Below, piece by piece: positions 37,165 through 45,301 of a DNA stretch of 64,000 bases (positions within the stretch are counted from its first letter, which is position 1; each line of letters opens with the position of its first letter). Both the position numbers and the translations under genes were made by a program. This DNA comes from Phaeodactylibacter xiamenensis. GTDB taxonomy: Bacteria > Bacteroidota > Bacteroidia > Chitinophagales > Saprospiraceae. The notes under the pieces are model-generated. The model saw nothing but the letters and a program-made list of their open reading frames with translations. It was not told the DNA's origin and did not search any database. Location of the stretch: positions 310,001-374,000 of the forward strand of contig NZ_JPOS01000038.1 of NCBI RefSeq assembly GCF_000759025.1, given 5' to 3'.

Positions 37165-37389
37165 ATGGAGTATTTATATGTCCTCGGAATTATTTTTGTG
37201 GTATTTGGTATCAGCTTCGCACTGATCAACGTGCGGCAGATTGTCACAGGCAATGAATTCCGCGGAACCTGCGCAACCAACAATCCTATGCTGAAGAGCG
37301 AAGTGGGAGAGTGTACCGTTTGTGGTAAAAAGCCTGATGAAGAATGTAAAATGCCGGAACCTGGCAAAGGTGGGCTGAACGCCGCCTAG
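37165..37389 (+). CDS. small membrane protein with four cysteines, NqrM-like
   Basis: 74 residues from ATG 37165 (MEYLYVLGIIFVVFGISFAL); 15 open codons before it are not needed. One N-terminal membrane helix, then FRGTCATNNPML and ECTVCGKKPDEEC. The layout (helix, then C...CxxC...C) recalls NqrM, which helps mature Na-translocating NADH dehydrogenase, and similar unnamed Bacteroidota proteins. No nqr genes are in the window, so the link is tentative. The cysteines could hold iron or an Fe-S centre. Confidence 0.7.
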   Translation: MEYLYVLGIIFVVFGISFALINVRQIVTGNEFRGTCATNNPMLKSEVGECTVCGKKPDEECKMPEPGKGGLNAA

Positions 37390-37408
37390 CATTTGTATTT
37401 TCTGTGGG

Positions 37409-38068
37409 TCAGGCTTTGCGCTGGCCCCATAGAGAATACCCAAAAGAGTAAGTGACCAACAGACTACCAACAACCAATGCTGGCACTGATAGCCATTCCG
37501 GAGCAATGAATGGACCCATCAACACACTAATAAAAGTCGCTCCAATCCACCGGGCATTCGGGTTGTCAGCCCCTTTATGATTTTCCCAACCCAGCAGATA
37601 AAGCAACCACACATAGCCGTAACGCATACCGCCCGCCAGGAGTATCCACCCGCCAACGATATCTTCCTGATAGTGAATCCCTGCCAGTAAAGCACTCATC
37701 AGGGCGTCCGTTTCCACGTCCAGTAAACTACCAACAGCTGTAGATTGCTGATAACGGCGCGCCAGGTACCCGTCAATGCCATCTGATATAATTACGGTCA
37801 GGAAAAGGAGGAAAACGATATAGTCTGACCATTGGGGGTAGCTATAGGCTGCGTATAAAAGGAGCGCCCACCGCGCAAGGGTAACCCAATTGGCATACCC
37901 TCCTATGGGGCGCAACTGACGTAGTGTAGGGGCGTGAGCAGCCAAGAGCCAGACAAAAGTGATCAGGGATACCCCTAACATGGGCCACCAAAGCCCTGCC
38001 TGCCCCAATGCAGTCAGGGCAGTCAGCATGAGGGCTGCGTGTAGCCGTACCCAGGTTTTATCCTTCAT
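37409..38068 (-). CDS. CDP-alcohol phosphatidyltransferase family protein
   Basis: 219 residues with about six membrane helices and the family signature DGIDGYLARRYQQSTAVGSL followed by LDVETDA, which fits D-G-x2-A-R-x8-G-x3-D-x3-D. Such enzymes join a CDP-activated lipid (usually CDP-diacylglycerol) to an alcohol such as serine, glycerol phosphate or inositol phosphate. The acceptor is not clear here. Its start overlaps the end of the methyltransferase gene by 11 bases, so the two are translated together and may act on one lipid or envelope product. Confidence 0.85.
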   Translation of the reverse strand: MKDKTWVRLHAALMLTALTALGQAGLWWPMLGVSLITFVWLLAAHAPTLRQLRPIGGYANWVTLARWALLLYAAYSYPQWSDYIVFLLFLTVIISDGIDGYLARRYQQSTAVGSLLDVETDALMSALLAGIHYQEDIVGGWILLAGGMRYGYVWLLYLLGWENHKGADNPNARWIGATFISVLMGPFIAPEWLSVPALVVGSLLVTYSFGYSLWGQRKA

Positions 38069-38948
38069 AAACAGGAGCGGTGAAAAAGTCAGAATGCGCC
38101 ACCGATAACCGAAGCTGTTGCGACTGAAGCTGCACTTTTTTTCGTTGGAGCCATGCGTCCAACCCTTTACCGGAGTGTCCCATACTTTTCATTTCCAGAA
38201 GGCTTTGCTCTAAAAACTGTAGCATGTGGCCGTGCATGAAGGTATCTGCCGGCTCAATTTGCCACCGGCTTGGTGCGCGTAGCATTTGTGCGGTTGGCAG
38301 CTGCGCATACTCCTTTTCTAAAAAGTCACTGCACCTGGGGCCGAGCGCTTTGCCAAAGTCCTGTTCCCGTTGCATGTGCGTTTCATAAAGCCTGATCCAG
38401 TGGTCATCTTCTGCATCAGCGGGGAGGTATGCCATGCTCTCGTAGTTCAGGGTAGTCAGTAAAGCCAGCCGGTTTTGATGGAAGGTCTGTACCAAATCGC
38501 TGAGCATTTGTTCACAAAGCAAGTCAAATACTGCTGATGCCGTAACCATTTGATATTGGTCCGGTTGCAGCAGTCGGGGCAATTCCAGGAAAGAACCCTG
38601 TAATAGCTGCACTTGAATGTGCTGATCATTACGCCGAAAGTCCAGGTTTTGCCCATCTTCCCGGACTGTATAGTCTTTGGCGGCAGCCCATATTTTGAGG
38701 CGTTCGCGCGCTCGTTTCAGCAGGTTCGGGTTGAGTTCAACAAGTGCCCACTGCTGCGACTGCGGGAACTTTTCTGAAAGGTAAATAAAGTTAGCGCCTG
38801 TACCGGCACCGATGTCAATGATGGAAACCATGGGGTGTTGAGCGAAGTACTGCAGGCAGGCAGCTTCCACTTTGGGATTGCGGGCGGCGACATCAAACCG
38901 GTAACGCTCTTCAAGCCAGTCCGTTGCAAATTGGGTATCTGTTGGCAA
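38058..38948 (-). CDS. class I SAM-dependent methyltransferase
   Basis: 296 residues. SAM-binding motif I is VSIIDIGAGTGANF (about 41-54), followed by the acidic end of strand 2 in WALVELNPNLLKRA. The C-terminal half has no clear second domain. The frame begins with TTG at 38948, and no ATG is available before the conserved part, so the start is uncertain. The gene is the first of a two-gene unit with the CDP-alcohol transferase. The substrate is unknown. Confidence 0.8.
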   Translation of the reverse strand: MPTDTQFATDWLEERYRFDVAARNPKVEAACLQYFAQHPMVSIIDIGAGTGANFIYLSEKFPQSQQWALVELNPNLLKRARERLKIWAAAKDYTVREDGQNLDFRRNDQHIQVQLLQGSFLELPRLLQPDQYQMVTASAVFDLLCEQMLSDLVQTFHQNRLALLTTLNYESMAYLPADAEDDHWIRLYETHMQREQDFGKALGPRCSDFLEKEYAQLPTAQMLRAPSRWQIEPADTFMHGHMLQFLEQSLLEMKSMGHSGKGLDAWLQRKKVQLQSQQLRLSVAHSDFFTAPVYEG

Positions 38949-39001
38949 AATCTTTTATTTGCCTAACTGTTGAGAGGGGAGAGGTGTTCAGCAAAATACA
39001 G

Positions 39002-39361
39002 TTAATAATTTCCTACGGAGAGCATCACGAGCGTACAGCCAACTTCCACATCCACCCCTTTGTCTTTCGCCAATTGGATGAGATCCAGGTTCTCCGTGCC
39101 AGGATTGAAGATCAACCGCTTGGGGTTGAGGCTGAAGATATAATCGTAGTACTGTGCCTGCCGCGGAGGGCTCAGGTAAAGCGTGATGGTATGTACATCC
39201 TCCACATCCGGAGTGCCTTTGATGATTTCGATGCCATCAATCTCGCCATCTTTTACACCAATAGGCACTGCCTCGTGTCCTTTGGAAGTCAGCTGCTGAA
39301 CGGCTGCATAGGAATAACGTATTGGTTTGGGAGAAGCGCCAAGGACCACAGTTTTTTTCAT
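39002..39361 (-). CDS. CoA-binding domain protein (Rossmann fold)
   Basis: 119 residues from ATG 39361 (MKKTVVLGASPKPIRYSYAA). The VVLGAS..P.RYSY start and the ending RLIFNPGTEN...GCTLVML are those of the small stand-alone CoA_binding_2 family (YccU-like). Substrate and role are not known for these proteins. It is a single gene on its strand, divergent from the kinase-like gene. Confidence 0.85.
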   Translation of the reverse strand: MKKTVVLGASPKPIRYSYAAVQQLTSKGHEAVPIGVKDGEIDGIEIIKGTPDVEDVHTITLYLSPPRQAQYYDYIFSLNPKRLIFNPGTENLDLIQLAKDKGVDVEVGCTLVMLSVGNY

Positions 39362-39459
39362 CACTTATGAGATTCGTTTGCATAAAAACACCTGGAGTAA
39401 GATAGAGTTTTTTACAGTATTCCATCATCTTTGAATATCTTACGTACAAACAGATCAGC

Positions 39460-39984
39460 ATGACTAAGCGATATCCGAAAACTTTATCCCAGGGAGCCAA
39501 CAATACGGTTATTGCGTTATCCTCGACAGAGGTGGCAAAGCTGTTTGTGGAAGATACCCGCTCAGATATTGGTTCGGAAGCTGAAAAAATGCAATATGCC
39601 AATGCTGTAAATGATCTCGTTGTCAAATTTATCCGTTTGGATATTGATGAGGGCTTGGACGCTGATATGCTGGTGATGGAGCGCCTTTACCCCCTGGATT
39701 TCCGGGCGTATGAATTTGAACGGCGGGAGTTGTGGCTTGATCTGTTGGAAGACGAACTTACCGCTTTGCACCGGGCTGGCTTTGTACATCGGGACATTCA
39801 GCGCCCTTCTGATATGCCTGGCATGCGATTCGATAATATTTTTCTGACCGAGTCAGGCATTCGGCTTATTGATGTGGGAATATCTGCCTTGCGTAGCAAA
39901 GTAGGGGATCGGCTTTTTCAGCGATTTGTAAACCGGGAATTGGAGGAGCTCGAAATTTTCAGGAAATTCTGGCTGTCGCGTTAA
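39460..39984 (+). CDS. minimal protein-kinase-like protein
   Basis: 174 residues. Visible kinase parts: EVAKLF with a possible ATP Lys27, the catalytic-loop HRD at 110-112 (GFVHRDIQRPS), metal-binding Asn126 (RFDNIFLT) and IRLIDVG at the DFG position. It lacks a clear glycine loop and most of the C-lobe, so it is a small Bud32/RIO-like or degenerate kinase. Targets unknown. Its last 11 codons are present again at 42092-42124, as the left part of a direct duplication. Confidence 0.65.
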   Translation: MTKRYPKTLSQGANNTVIALSSTEVAKLFVEDTRSDIGSEAEKMQYANAVNDLVVKFIRLDIDEGLDADMLVMERLYPLDFRAYEFERRELWLDLLEDELTALHRAGFVHRDIQRPSDMPGMRFDNIFLTESGIRLIDVGISALRSKVGDRLFQRFVNRELEELEIFRKFWLSR

Positions 39985-40014
39985 ACAGACCGAGGTGTGA
40001 AGGCCCGCCCGCTG

Positions 40015-40839
40015 TTACAACCTCTCGATAAGTTCCTGGCTTAGCCCTGTCAGCTCAGCGATTGTGGGCGTATCAAAGCCTTTGGCTTTCATGCTGCGGG
40101 CAATGGAAAGGGCTTTCTTTTCTTCTCCCTCCGAATAGGCATCTTCGATTAAGGTGCGCTCGCTGCTGATGCTGTCCCAGTACTTGTCATAAGTTGCCAG
40201 CTCTTCCCTGGTGAATGCACTTTCCTGCAAGTACTCCATAGCCTCCCGTACTTCCGGGATTTCCAGGAGGTCAGCGGGGAGTTGCTCCGTGCCATCTTCT
40301 ATTTCGGTAAGGTACCGGAGCCAGAGGATCTGGAGTTTCTTTTCCGTTAGGTTTTGTGCCTTGAACTTGGGCAATTCCACAAAGACAAACTGTAGCCCGT
40401 CAATGCGTTTCTCCGGGTATTCAGTATGTACAATAGCATAGTGGTGATAGTACTGCTTGGTATCGGGCTCAAAATTTTCATTGACCAGGCTGAGTGCGTA
40501 GACTGGCTTCAAGCCTTTGTACTCGTGCCCCCGGTCTAACTGTTTAACATAAGCTTTAGAGGCATTGAAGAGAACTCTGTTTTTGAAGCTGTCTGTCCAG
40601 AGCATCTGCATTTCCACAATGAACTGCCGCCCCCGGTTGTCGGTGCAGCGGACATCCACAATAGAGTTTTTGAGCAGAGGGATATTAGGCACGAGCTCAG
40701 CCGGGATGTATTCGATATGCTCAATCTGTTGCCCCTCCGCTAATGGCAGCAATGCATTAAGAAAGCTGCGCAGCAGGTGCGGGTGCTCTCCAAAGACCTT
40801 TTTAAAGGTCAGGTCATTCTTTGGGTCCAGATACCTCAT
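40015..40839 (-). CDS. Rpn-family PD-(D/E)XK nuclease / putative transposase, copy A
   Basis: 274 residues from ATG 40839 (MRYLDPKNDLTFKKVFGEHP); the TTG two codons upstream is less likely. The PD-(D/E)XK core is NSIVDVRCTDNRGRQFIVEMQ, with D and E and Gln in the last position, as in the PDDEXK_2 (transposase_31/Rpn) family. Rpn proteins in E. coli promote RecA-independent recombination. The C-terminal 30 residues (IARSMKAKGFDTPTIAELTG) resemble a helix-turn-helix found in this family. A twin gene lies at 42155-42991. Confidence 0.85.
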   Translation of the reverse strand: MRYLDPKNDLTFKKVFGEHPHLLRSFLNALLPLAEGQQIEHIEYIPAELVPNIPLLKNSIVDVRCTDNRGRQFIVEMQMLWTDSFKNRVLFNASKAYVKQLDRGHEYKGLKPVYALSLVNENFEPDTKQYYHHYAIVHTEYPEKRIDGLQFVFVELPKFKAQNLTEKKLQILWLRYLTEIEDGTEQLPADLLEIPEVREAMEYLQESAFTREELATYDKYWDSISSERTLIEDAYSEGEEKKALSIARSMKAKGFDTPTIAELTGLSQELIERL

Positions 40840-40842
40840 ATT

Positions 40843-40850
40843 CAAAAATA
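40843..40850 (-). promoter_or_regulatory. -7 element of Rpn copy A
   Basis: TATTTTTG on the minus strand, 4 bases before the ATG, with CTTTGG 23 bases further up as a possible -33 box. If used, the mRNA would be nearly leaderless. The same box is duplicated at 42995-43002. Confidence 0.4.
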
Positions 40851-40865
40851 CAAAAAAAAGGGAGG

Positions 40866-40896
40866 TTGGGTTCCAAAGTAGGATCCTTTACTTTTG
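40866..40896 (+). promoter_or_regulatory. promoter of the lipoprotein pair
   Basis: TTG (40866-40868), 20 bases, TACTTTTG (40889-40896). The TTG part lies inside the duplicated segment and the -7 box just outside it, so copy B lacks this promoter. Confidence 0.6.
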
Positions 40897-40961
40897 CAAT
40901 TGCTGAACGATGAAAATACCATAGAAAAAAGTAATTTAGCAATGTCGTCAAAGAAAATATC

Positions 40962-41498
40962 ATGAATAAAGCGCGCTCATTATTCCTTATCTTGTCTCTC
41001 TTGGCCTACGGCTGCACTTTTGATAAGTTGCCTTTTGAAGAAATAGAAATAGAAGAAATAGAGGAAGCGCCATATTTTTGGGATCCCCCTAATATTTGTT
41101 CTGGTGCAGTAAAAATAGAAATTGTGTGGTCCCCTTGCCCTTTGCCTACGGGAGCGTCTGTCTACCTAAATACTCCGGATCGACCTATTTATGGCGAGCA
41201 GGAAAGCGATGTTGCTGATTATTTTGAATCTAATTTAGAAATATGCGGGCTAAATGAGATTGACAGTGGTTTGGTATCCGCCCAAATATTAGTCTATGAG
41301 GATGGGACAACTTGTGTCCGTTCTATCAAAAGCGAGCACGTATTCAGGGATAGCAAAGGCAACTTAAAAGAGCTCATCAAGGATATGCCCAGATGGACGC
41401 CTGGGAGGGTCGGGGGTGAGCCTGCAAATGTAATGTCAGGTATTAGGCTCGAGATCTTAGATGGCGAAGTAGTTGAAATCAGAGGAGCAGGGTACTAA
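40962..41498 (+). CDS. lipoprotein with TonB-C-like fold, first of a pair
   Basis: 178 residues: signal peptide with lipobox LLAYGC, an acidic Glu/Ile repeat (EEIEIEEIEEAP), then a domain with YGEQESDVADYFESNLEICG, VSAQILVYEDGTTCVRSIKS and MPRWTPGRVGGEPANV. That order of blocks is like a TonB C-terminal domain (compare MP.W.PG...G.PV.V). Four cysteines are shared with the next gene, so disulphides are likely. Role unknown; anchored in a membrane facing the periplasm or surface. Confidence 0.65.
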   Translation: MNKARSLFLILSLLAYGCTFDKLPFEEIEIEEIEEAPYFWDPPNICSGAVKIEIVWSPCPLPTGASVYLNTPDRPIYGEQESDVADYFESNLEICGLNEIDSGLVSAQILVYEDGTTCVRSIKSEHVFRDSKGNLKELIKDMPRWTPGRVGGEPANVMSGIRLEILDGEVVEIRGAGY

Positions 41499-41512
41499 AT
41501 ATGTATAGAACC

Positions 41513-42034
41513 ATGAAAAAATACCAAAGTATTCTATGTTTTATAGGAGTATGTTCGATTGCTCTGACTGCTTGCAGCAATGATCAACTACGCGAAACAG
41601 AAGCATGGTTAACTTGGGATCCTCCACTTGATATTTGCTCAGGACCTATAGAAAGGGATCAGGTTTCCTACACTTGTTCTATTCTTGATACTTTGGAGGA
41701 GATATACCTAAGCGTTGATCATATGCCTCAGTACGGAGCAAGTGAGGGGGACTTAGAGGCTTATATTCGAGCTAATGCGGAGATTTGTGGTATAGAGGAA
41801 ATCTTTGATGGTCATTTTATCATTCATACGGTGGTTTCCCGCCATGGAGCTCCCTGTGTTTATCTGTTGTCTGCTGAGGATGTATTCGAGGATAGCAAGG
41901 GTAACCTGGTAGACTTGATTAACAACTCCGGAACTTGGCGACCTGGTAAATCCGGTAATGATTTTGTCGATGTTACTTATGCAATAGTGATTGAAATTAA
42001 GCAAGGTGCGATCGTTGAGGTAACGAGTTTGTAG
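41513..42034 (+). CDS. lipoprotein with TonB-C-like fold, second of a pair
   Basis: 173 residues from ATG 41513 (an ATG at 41501 would add four). Signal peptide and lipobox LTAC. It is a diverged paralogue of the previous gene: shared WDPP...ICSG, a C near residue 50, YG.....LEAYI..N.EICG, FEDSKGNLVDLI and WRPGKSG. The start is 14 bases after the previous stop, so they form an operon. Low GC compared with the housekeeping genes suggests acquired DNA. Function not known. Confidence 0.65.
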   Translation: MKKYQSILCFIGVCSIALTACSNDQLRETEAWLTWDPPLDICSGPIERDQVSYTCSILDTLEEIYLSVDHMPQYGASEGDLEAYIRANAEICGIEEIFDGHFIIHTVVSRHGAPCVYLLSAEDVFEDSKGNLVDLINNSGTWRPGKSGNDFVDVTYAIVIEIKQGAIVEVTSL

Positions 42035-42154
42035 TTATGATTTTCTCTCTATTTTGCTCCGTAATCCATTAACAAGGAGCTGGAATAGATGGAAATTTTC
42101 AGGAAATTCTGGCTGTCGCGTTAAACAGAGCGAGGTGTGAGGGCCGGCCCGTCG

Positions 42155-42991
42155 TTACAGCCTTTCGATAAGCTCCGGGCTTAGCCCTGTCAGCTCAGCG
42201 ATTGTGGGTGTATCAAAGCCTTTAGCTTTCATGCTGCGGGCAATGGAAAGGGCTTTCTTTTCTTCTCCTTTTTCTTCTCCCTCCGAATAGGCGTCTTCAA
42301 TCAAGGTACGCTCGCTGCTGATGCTGTCCCAGTACTTGTCATAAGTGGCCAGTTCTTCCCTGGTGAATGCACTTTCCTGTAAGTACTCCATAGCCTCCCG
42401 TACTTCCGGGATTTCCAGGAGGTCAGCAGGGAGTTGCTCCGTGCCGTCTTCTATTTCGGTAAGGTACCGGAGCCAGAGGATCTGGAGTTTCTTTTCCGTG
42501 AGGTTTTGTGCCTTGAACTTTGGCAGCTCCACAAAGACAAACTGTAGCCCGTCAATGCGTTTTTCCGGATATTCGGTATGGACAATAGCGTAGTGATGGT
42601 AATACTGGCCGGTATTGGGCTCAAAGTCTTCATTGACCAGGCTGAGTGCGTAGACTGGCTTCAGCCCTTTGTACTCATGCCCCCGGTCTAACTGTTTCAC
42701 GTAAGCTTTAGAGGCATTGAAGAGGATTCTGTTTTTGAAGCTGTCTGTCCAAAGCATCTGCATTTCCACAATGAACTGCCGCCCCCGGTTGTCGGTGCAG
42801 CGGACATCCACAATAGAGTTTTTGAGCAGAGGGATATTAGGCACGAGCTCAGCCGGGATGTATTCGATATGCTCAATCTGTTGCCCCTCCGCCAATGGCA
42901 GCAATGCATTAAGAAAGCTGCGCAGCAGGTGCGGGTGCTCTCCAAAGACCTTTTTAAAGGTCAGGTCATTCTTTGGGTCCAGATACCTCAT
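42155..42991 (-). CDS. Rpn-family PD-(D/E)XK nuclease / putative transposase, copy B
   Basis: 278 residues from ATG 42991. Almost identical to copy A (40015-40839), with the same VDVRC...FIVEMQ core. It differs by a four-residue tandem repeat near the C-terminus (SEGEEKGEEKK against SEGEEKK) and scattered, mostly silent, changes. Both frames are intact, so neither copy has decayed since the duplication, pointing to a recent event or to selection on both. Confidence 0.85.
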   Translation of the reverse strand: MRYLDPKNDLTFKKVFGEHPHLLRSFLNALLPLAEGQQIEHIEYIPAELVPNIPLLKNSIVDVRCTDNRGRQFIVEMQMLWTDSFKNRILFNASKAYVKQLDRGHEYKGLKPVYALSLVNEDFEPNTGQYYHHYAIVHTEYPEKRIDGLQFVFVELPKFKAQNLTEKKLQILWLRYLTEIEDGTEQLPADLLEIPEVREAMEYLQESAFTREELATYDKYWDSISSERTLIEDAYSEGEEKGEEKKALSIARSMKAKGFDTPTIAELTGLSPELIERL

Positions 42992-42994
42992 ACT

Positions 42995-43002
42995 CAAAAA
43001 TA
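42995..43002 (-). promoter_or_regulatory. -7 element of Rpn copy B
   Basis: TATTTTTG on the minus strand, duplicated with the gene, 4 bases before the ATG. Confidence 0.4.
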
Positions 43003-43089
43003 CAAAAAAAAGGGAGGTTGGGTTCCAAAATAAAAAAGGGCCCGGCTTTCGCCAGAACCCTTATGTATTCATTTATAGCTGGTTGGTTT

Positions 43090-44424
43090 TTACACCAAAA
43101 TCCGGATAGGATCTTCCAGAATATCTTTAACGGTATTGAGGAAAGCGGCGCCAGTCGCTCCGTCCACTACGCGGTGGTCGCAGGACAGCGTTACTTTCAT
43201 CATGTTGCCCACAGCCAGTTCTCCGTCCTTCACAATAGGCTTCTGAATGATGCCGCCAACTGCAAGGATACAGCTATCTGGTGGGTTGATGATGGCCGTG
43301 AATTCTTCAATGCCGAACATGCCCAGATTAGAGATGGTAAAGGTATTGCCCTGCATCTCTTCAGTAGACAGTTTACGGTTTTTCGCTTTGCCGGCGAGGG
43401 TCTTGACTTCGGTATTGATTTGCGACAGTGATTTCATGTCTGCAAAGCGGATAACCGGAACAAGCAGCCCTTCGTCTACAGCTACAGCCACACCAACATT
43501 CACATCCTTGTTCTTACGGATCTTATCGCCCAGCCAGGAAGAGTTGATCGCAGGATGCTGACGCAGTGCTACAGCACAAGCCTTCAGCACCAGGTCATTA
43601 AAGGAAATCTTAGTCGGTGCCACTTCATTAAGGCGTTTGCGCACCTTTATGGCATTATCCATATTGATTTCCACGGTCAGGTAGAAGTGGGGAGCAGAGA
43701 ATTTGCTTTCACCAAGGCGGCGCGCAATGGTCTTACGCATTTGGCTGATGGGCTGATCTTCGTAGTTGTCACCGCTGGCAGAAATAGAAAACTCAGGAAC
43801 TTTAGCTGCCGGAGCTTCCTGCTGTGGGGCAGGCTGTGCTGCGGGAGCCTCGGGGGCTGACGGTGCAGGTTGTGGGGCAGGAGCAGACTGTTGTTGCTCG
43901 ATTGCCTCCTCAATATCTTTTTTGACAATACGGCCGCCATCTCCGGAGCCATTCACCTGAGCGAGGTCGATGTTTGCTTCCTTAGCCATACTGCGGGCAA
44001 GAGGAGAAGCCTTAATGCGTTTATCGCTATCTGATCCGCTGTTATCTGAAGATGCAGACGCTGCGGGGCTGTTGGAAGTCTCTTCTTCCTTTGGTGCCGT
44101 AGCTTCTTCGTCCCCGGAATCGTCGCTACTGTCATCAGCGCCACCGTTGTCTGAAGATGCGCCTTCGATAGCAGCTTTCCAGTCTTCGCCTTCTTCTCCG
44201 ATCACGGCAATGACGTCGTTGATGGGCACAGGGCCCTCTTTTACAGCGATGTGGAGGAGTACCCCATCAAAGTAGCTGTCGAGTTCCATGGTCGCTTTAT
44301 CGGTTTCCACTTCCGCCAGCGTTTCGCCAGCTTCCACTTCTTCACCTTCTTCCTTGAGCCAGCTCACAATATTGCCCTCTTCCATTGTGTCGCTCATTCG
44401 GGGCATTCTGATGACTTCTGCCAT
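43090..44424 (-). CDS. pdhC: pyruvate dehydrogenase E2, dihydrolipoamide acetyltransferase
   Basis: 444 residues with the E2 order of domains. A lipoyl domain (1-80) carries Lys43 in EVETDKATMELD. A long Asp/Ser/Glu then Pro/Ala linker follows, with the E3-binding domain between its parts (IKASPLARSMAKEANIDLAQ, then GDGGRIVKKDIEEA). The catalytic acyltransferase domain ends with CDHRVVDGATGAAFL. It passes acetyl groups from pyruvate to CoA in the cytosolic complex. E1 and E3 genes are not adjacent. Confidence 0.93.
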   Translation of the reverse strand: MAEVIRMPRMSDTMEEGNIVSWLKEEGEEVEAGETLAEVETDKATMELDSYFDGVLLHIAVKEGPVPINDVIAVIGEEGEDWKAAIEGASSDNGGADDSSDDSGDEEATAPKEEETSNSPAASASSDNSGSDSDKRIKASPLARSMAKEANIDLAQVNGSGDGGRIVKKDIEEAIEQQQSAPAPQPAPSAPEAPAAQPAPQQEAPAAKVPEFSISASGDNYEDQPISQMRKTIARRLGESKFSAPHFYLTVEINMDNAIKVRKRLNEVAPTKISFNDLVLKACAVALRQHPAINSSWLGDKIRKNKDVNVGVAVAVDEGLLVPVIRFADMKSLSQINTEVKTLAGKAKNRKLSTEEMQGNTFTISNLGMFGIEEFTAIINPPDSCILAVGGIIQKPIVKDGELAVGNMMKVTLSCDHRVVDGATGAAFLNTVKDILEDPIRILV

Positions 44425-44527
44425 ACGATTGTGTATTTTGGTAGTTGATCTTTTGTTAATACCTGGTGTAATCTATACACTAAGTGCAAAGAAAATGATT
44501 ATTGCTCAATAATTAAAACCCACCTGC

Positions 44528-45208
44528 TTAGTTAGGGTTCACGGAGGGTTGGTTCAATACTGTTTGGACAGCAGCCAGCATTTCGGGCAAAGGGCGGAAA
44601 CCTGTAGTAATCAGGTGAAACTGATCGCCGGTTTTCATAAAGCAGGTGGGAAAACCACGAACGCCAATTTGTGCGGTGATTTGGAATTCCTCTTCTGCTT
44701 TTTGCCGGTAAGCCAGGTCTTTCATCTTTTTGGTGAATGACGGGCCGTCTATACCGATTTGCTCCGCATATGGCGCGTAAGCCTGGGCTTCAGCCGACGG
44801 TATCCCATCGAAGTAAACTGCTTGCTGCAACAGGTGGGCAAATTCCACCTGCCTGTCAGGTGCCTGTTCCTTTGCGATTGCCATGGCTACAGCGGCCGGC
44901 ACTGATGTGAAGACTGCTGTGCCTTCTGCAAGCGTGCCTTCCAAAAAGTCAGGGCCAAAGGTAATGCCAGTACGCTCTTCTACTGTCCGGTAGGCTTCAC
45001 TAATGTAACCGGCCACTTCTCCGATCCGCCCTACCCGGTCGCCGGTAATCATGCATCCGGAGATGACCTCGAAATCCATTTCGGGCCCAAAGTGTTGGTA
45101 CAACTGATGGATGACCGGGCTGAAGCCATAGCACCAGCCGCAGAGGGCATCGTAGAAGTAGAAAAAAGCAGGCTTATCCTGCCCGAATTCGTCAAATGAC
45201 CGGGTCAT
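44528..45208 (-). CDS. DsbA-family (FrnE-like) thiol oxidoreductase
   Basis: 226 residues without a signal peptide, so probably cytosolic. The thioredoxin-fold active site is C23-GW-C26 in FYFYDALCGWCYGFSP; the cis-proline region is RGFPTCFM. The large helical insertion (about 60-165) is that of the DSBA-like/FrnE group, including enzymes acting on small thiol or aldehyde substrates. The substrate is unknown. Divergent from recR. Confidence 0.87.
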   Translation of the reverse strand: MTRSFDEFGQDKPAFFYFYDALCGWCYGFSPVIHQLYQHFGPEMDFEVISGCMITGDRVGRIGEVAGYISEAYRTVEERTGITFGPDFLEGTLAEGTAVFTSVPAAVAMAIAKEQAPDRQVEFAHLLQQAVYFDGIPSAEAQAYAPYAEQIGIDGPSFTKKMKDLAYRQKAEEEFQITAQIGVRGFPTCFMKTGDQFHLITTGFRPLPEMLAAVQTVLNQPSVNPN

Positions 45209-45301
45209 GTTTACTAAGTTTGTTACTCAAGACAAGGTATAAAGGTGGGAATTGTTTGCCCGGCACCGCGTTTTCCCCTGGTAATTGCTAATTTTGAAAC
45301 C

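Larger units (their letters stand above)
39952..40877. repeat. direct duplication, copy A (926 bp)
   Basis: Near-identical to 42092-43029 in the same orientation, gap-free but for a 12-base tandem unit in the other copy. It starts inside the 3' end of the kinase-like gene and ends just upstream of the Rpn gene promoter (at TTCCAAA). Confidence 0.9.
42092..43029. repeat. direct duplication, copy B (938 bp)
   Basis: Second copy of 39952-40877. It carries the last 11 codons of the kinase-like gene detached from that gene, the whole Rpn gene and its promoter. Just to the left, GGAGCT-GAA is shared with copy A as well, with a 9-base block inserted, so the original homology may have been slightly longer. 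Confidence 0.9.

Noticed and set aside
43247-44275. Several long plus-strand frames opposite pdhC
   Set aside because: Created by the low-complexity Ser/Asp/Ala/Pro linkers of the E2 protein on the other strand.
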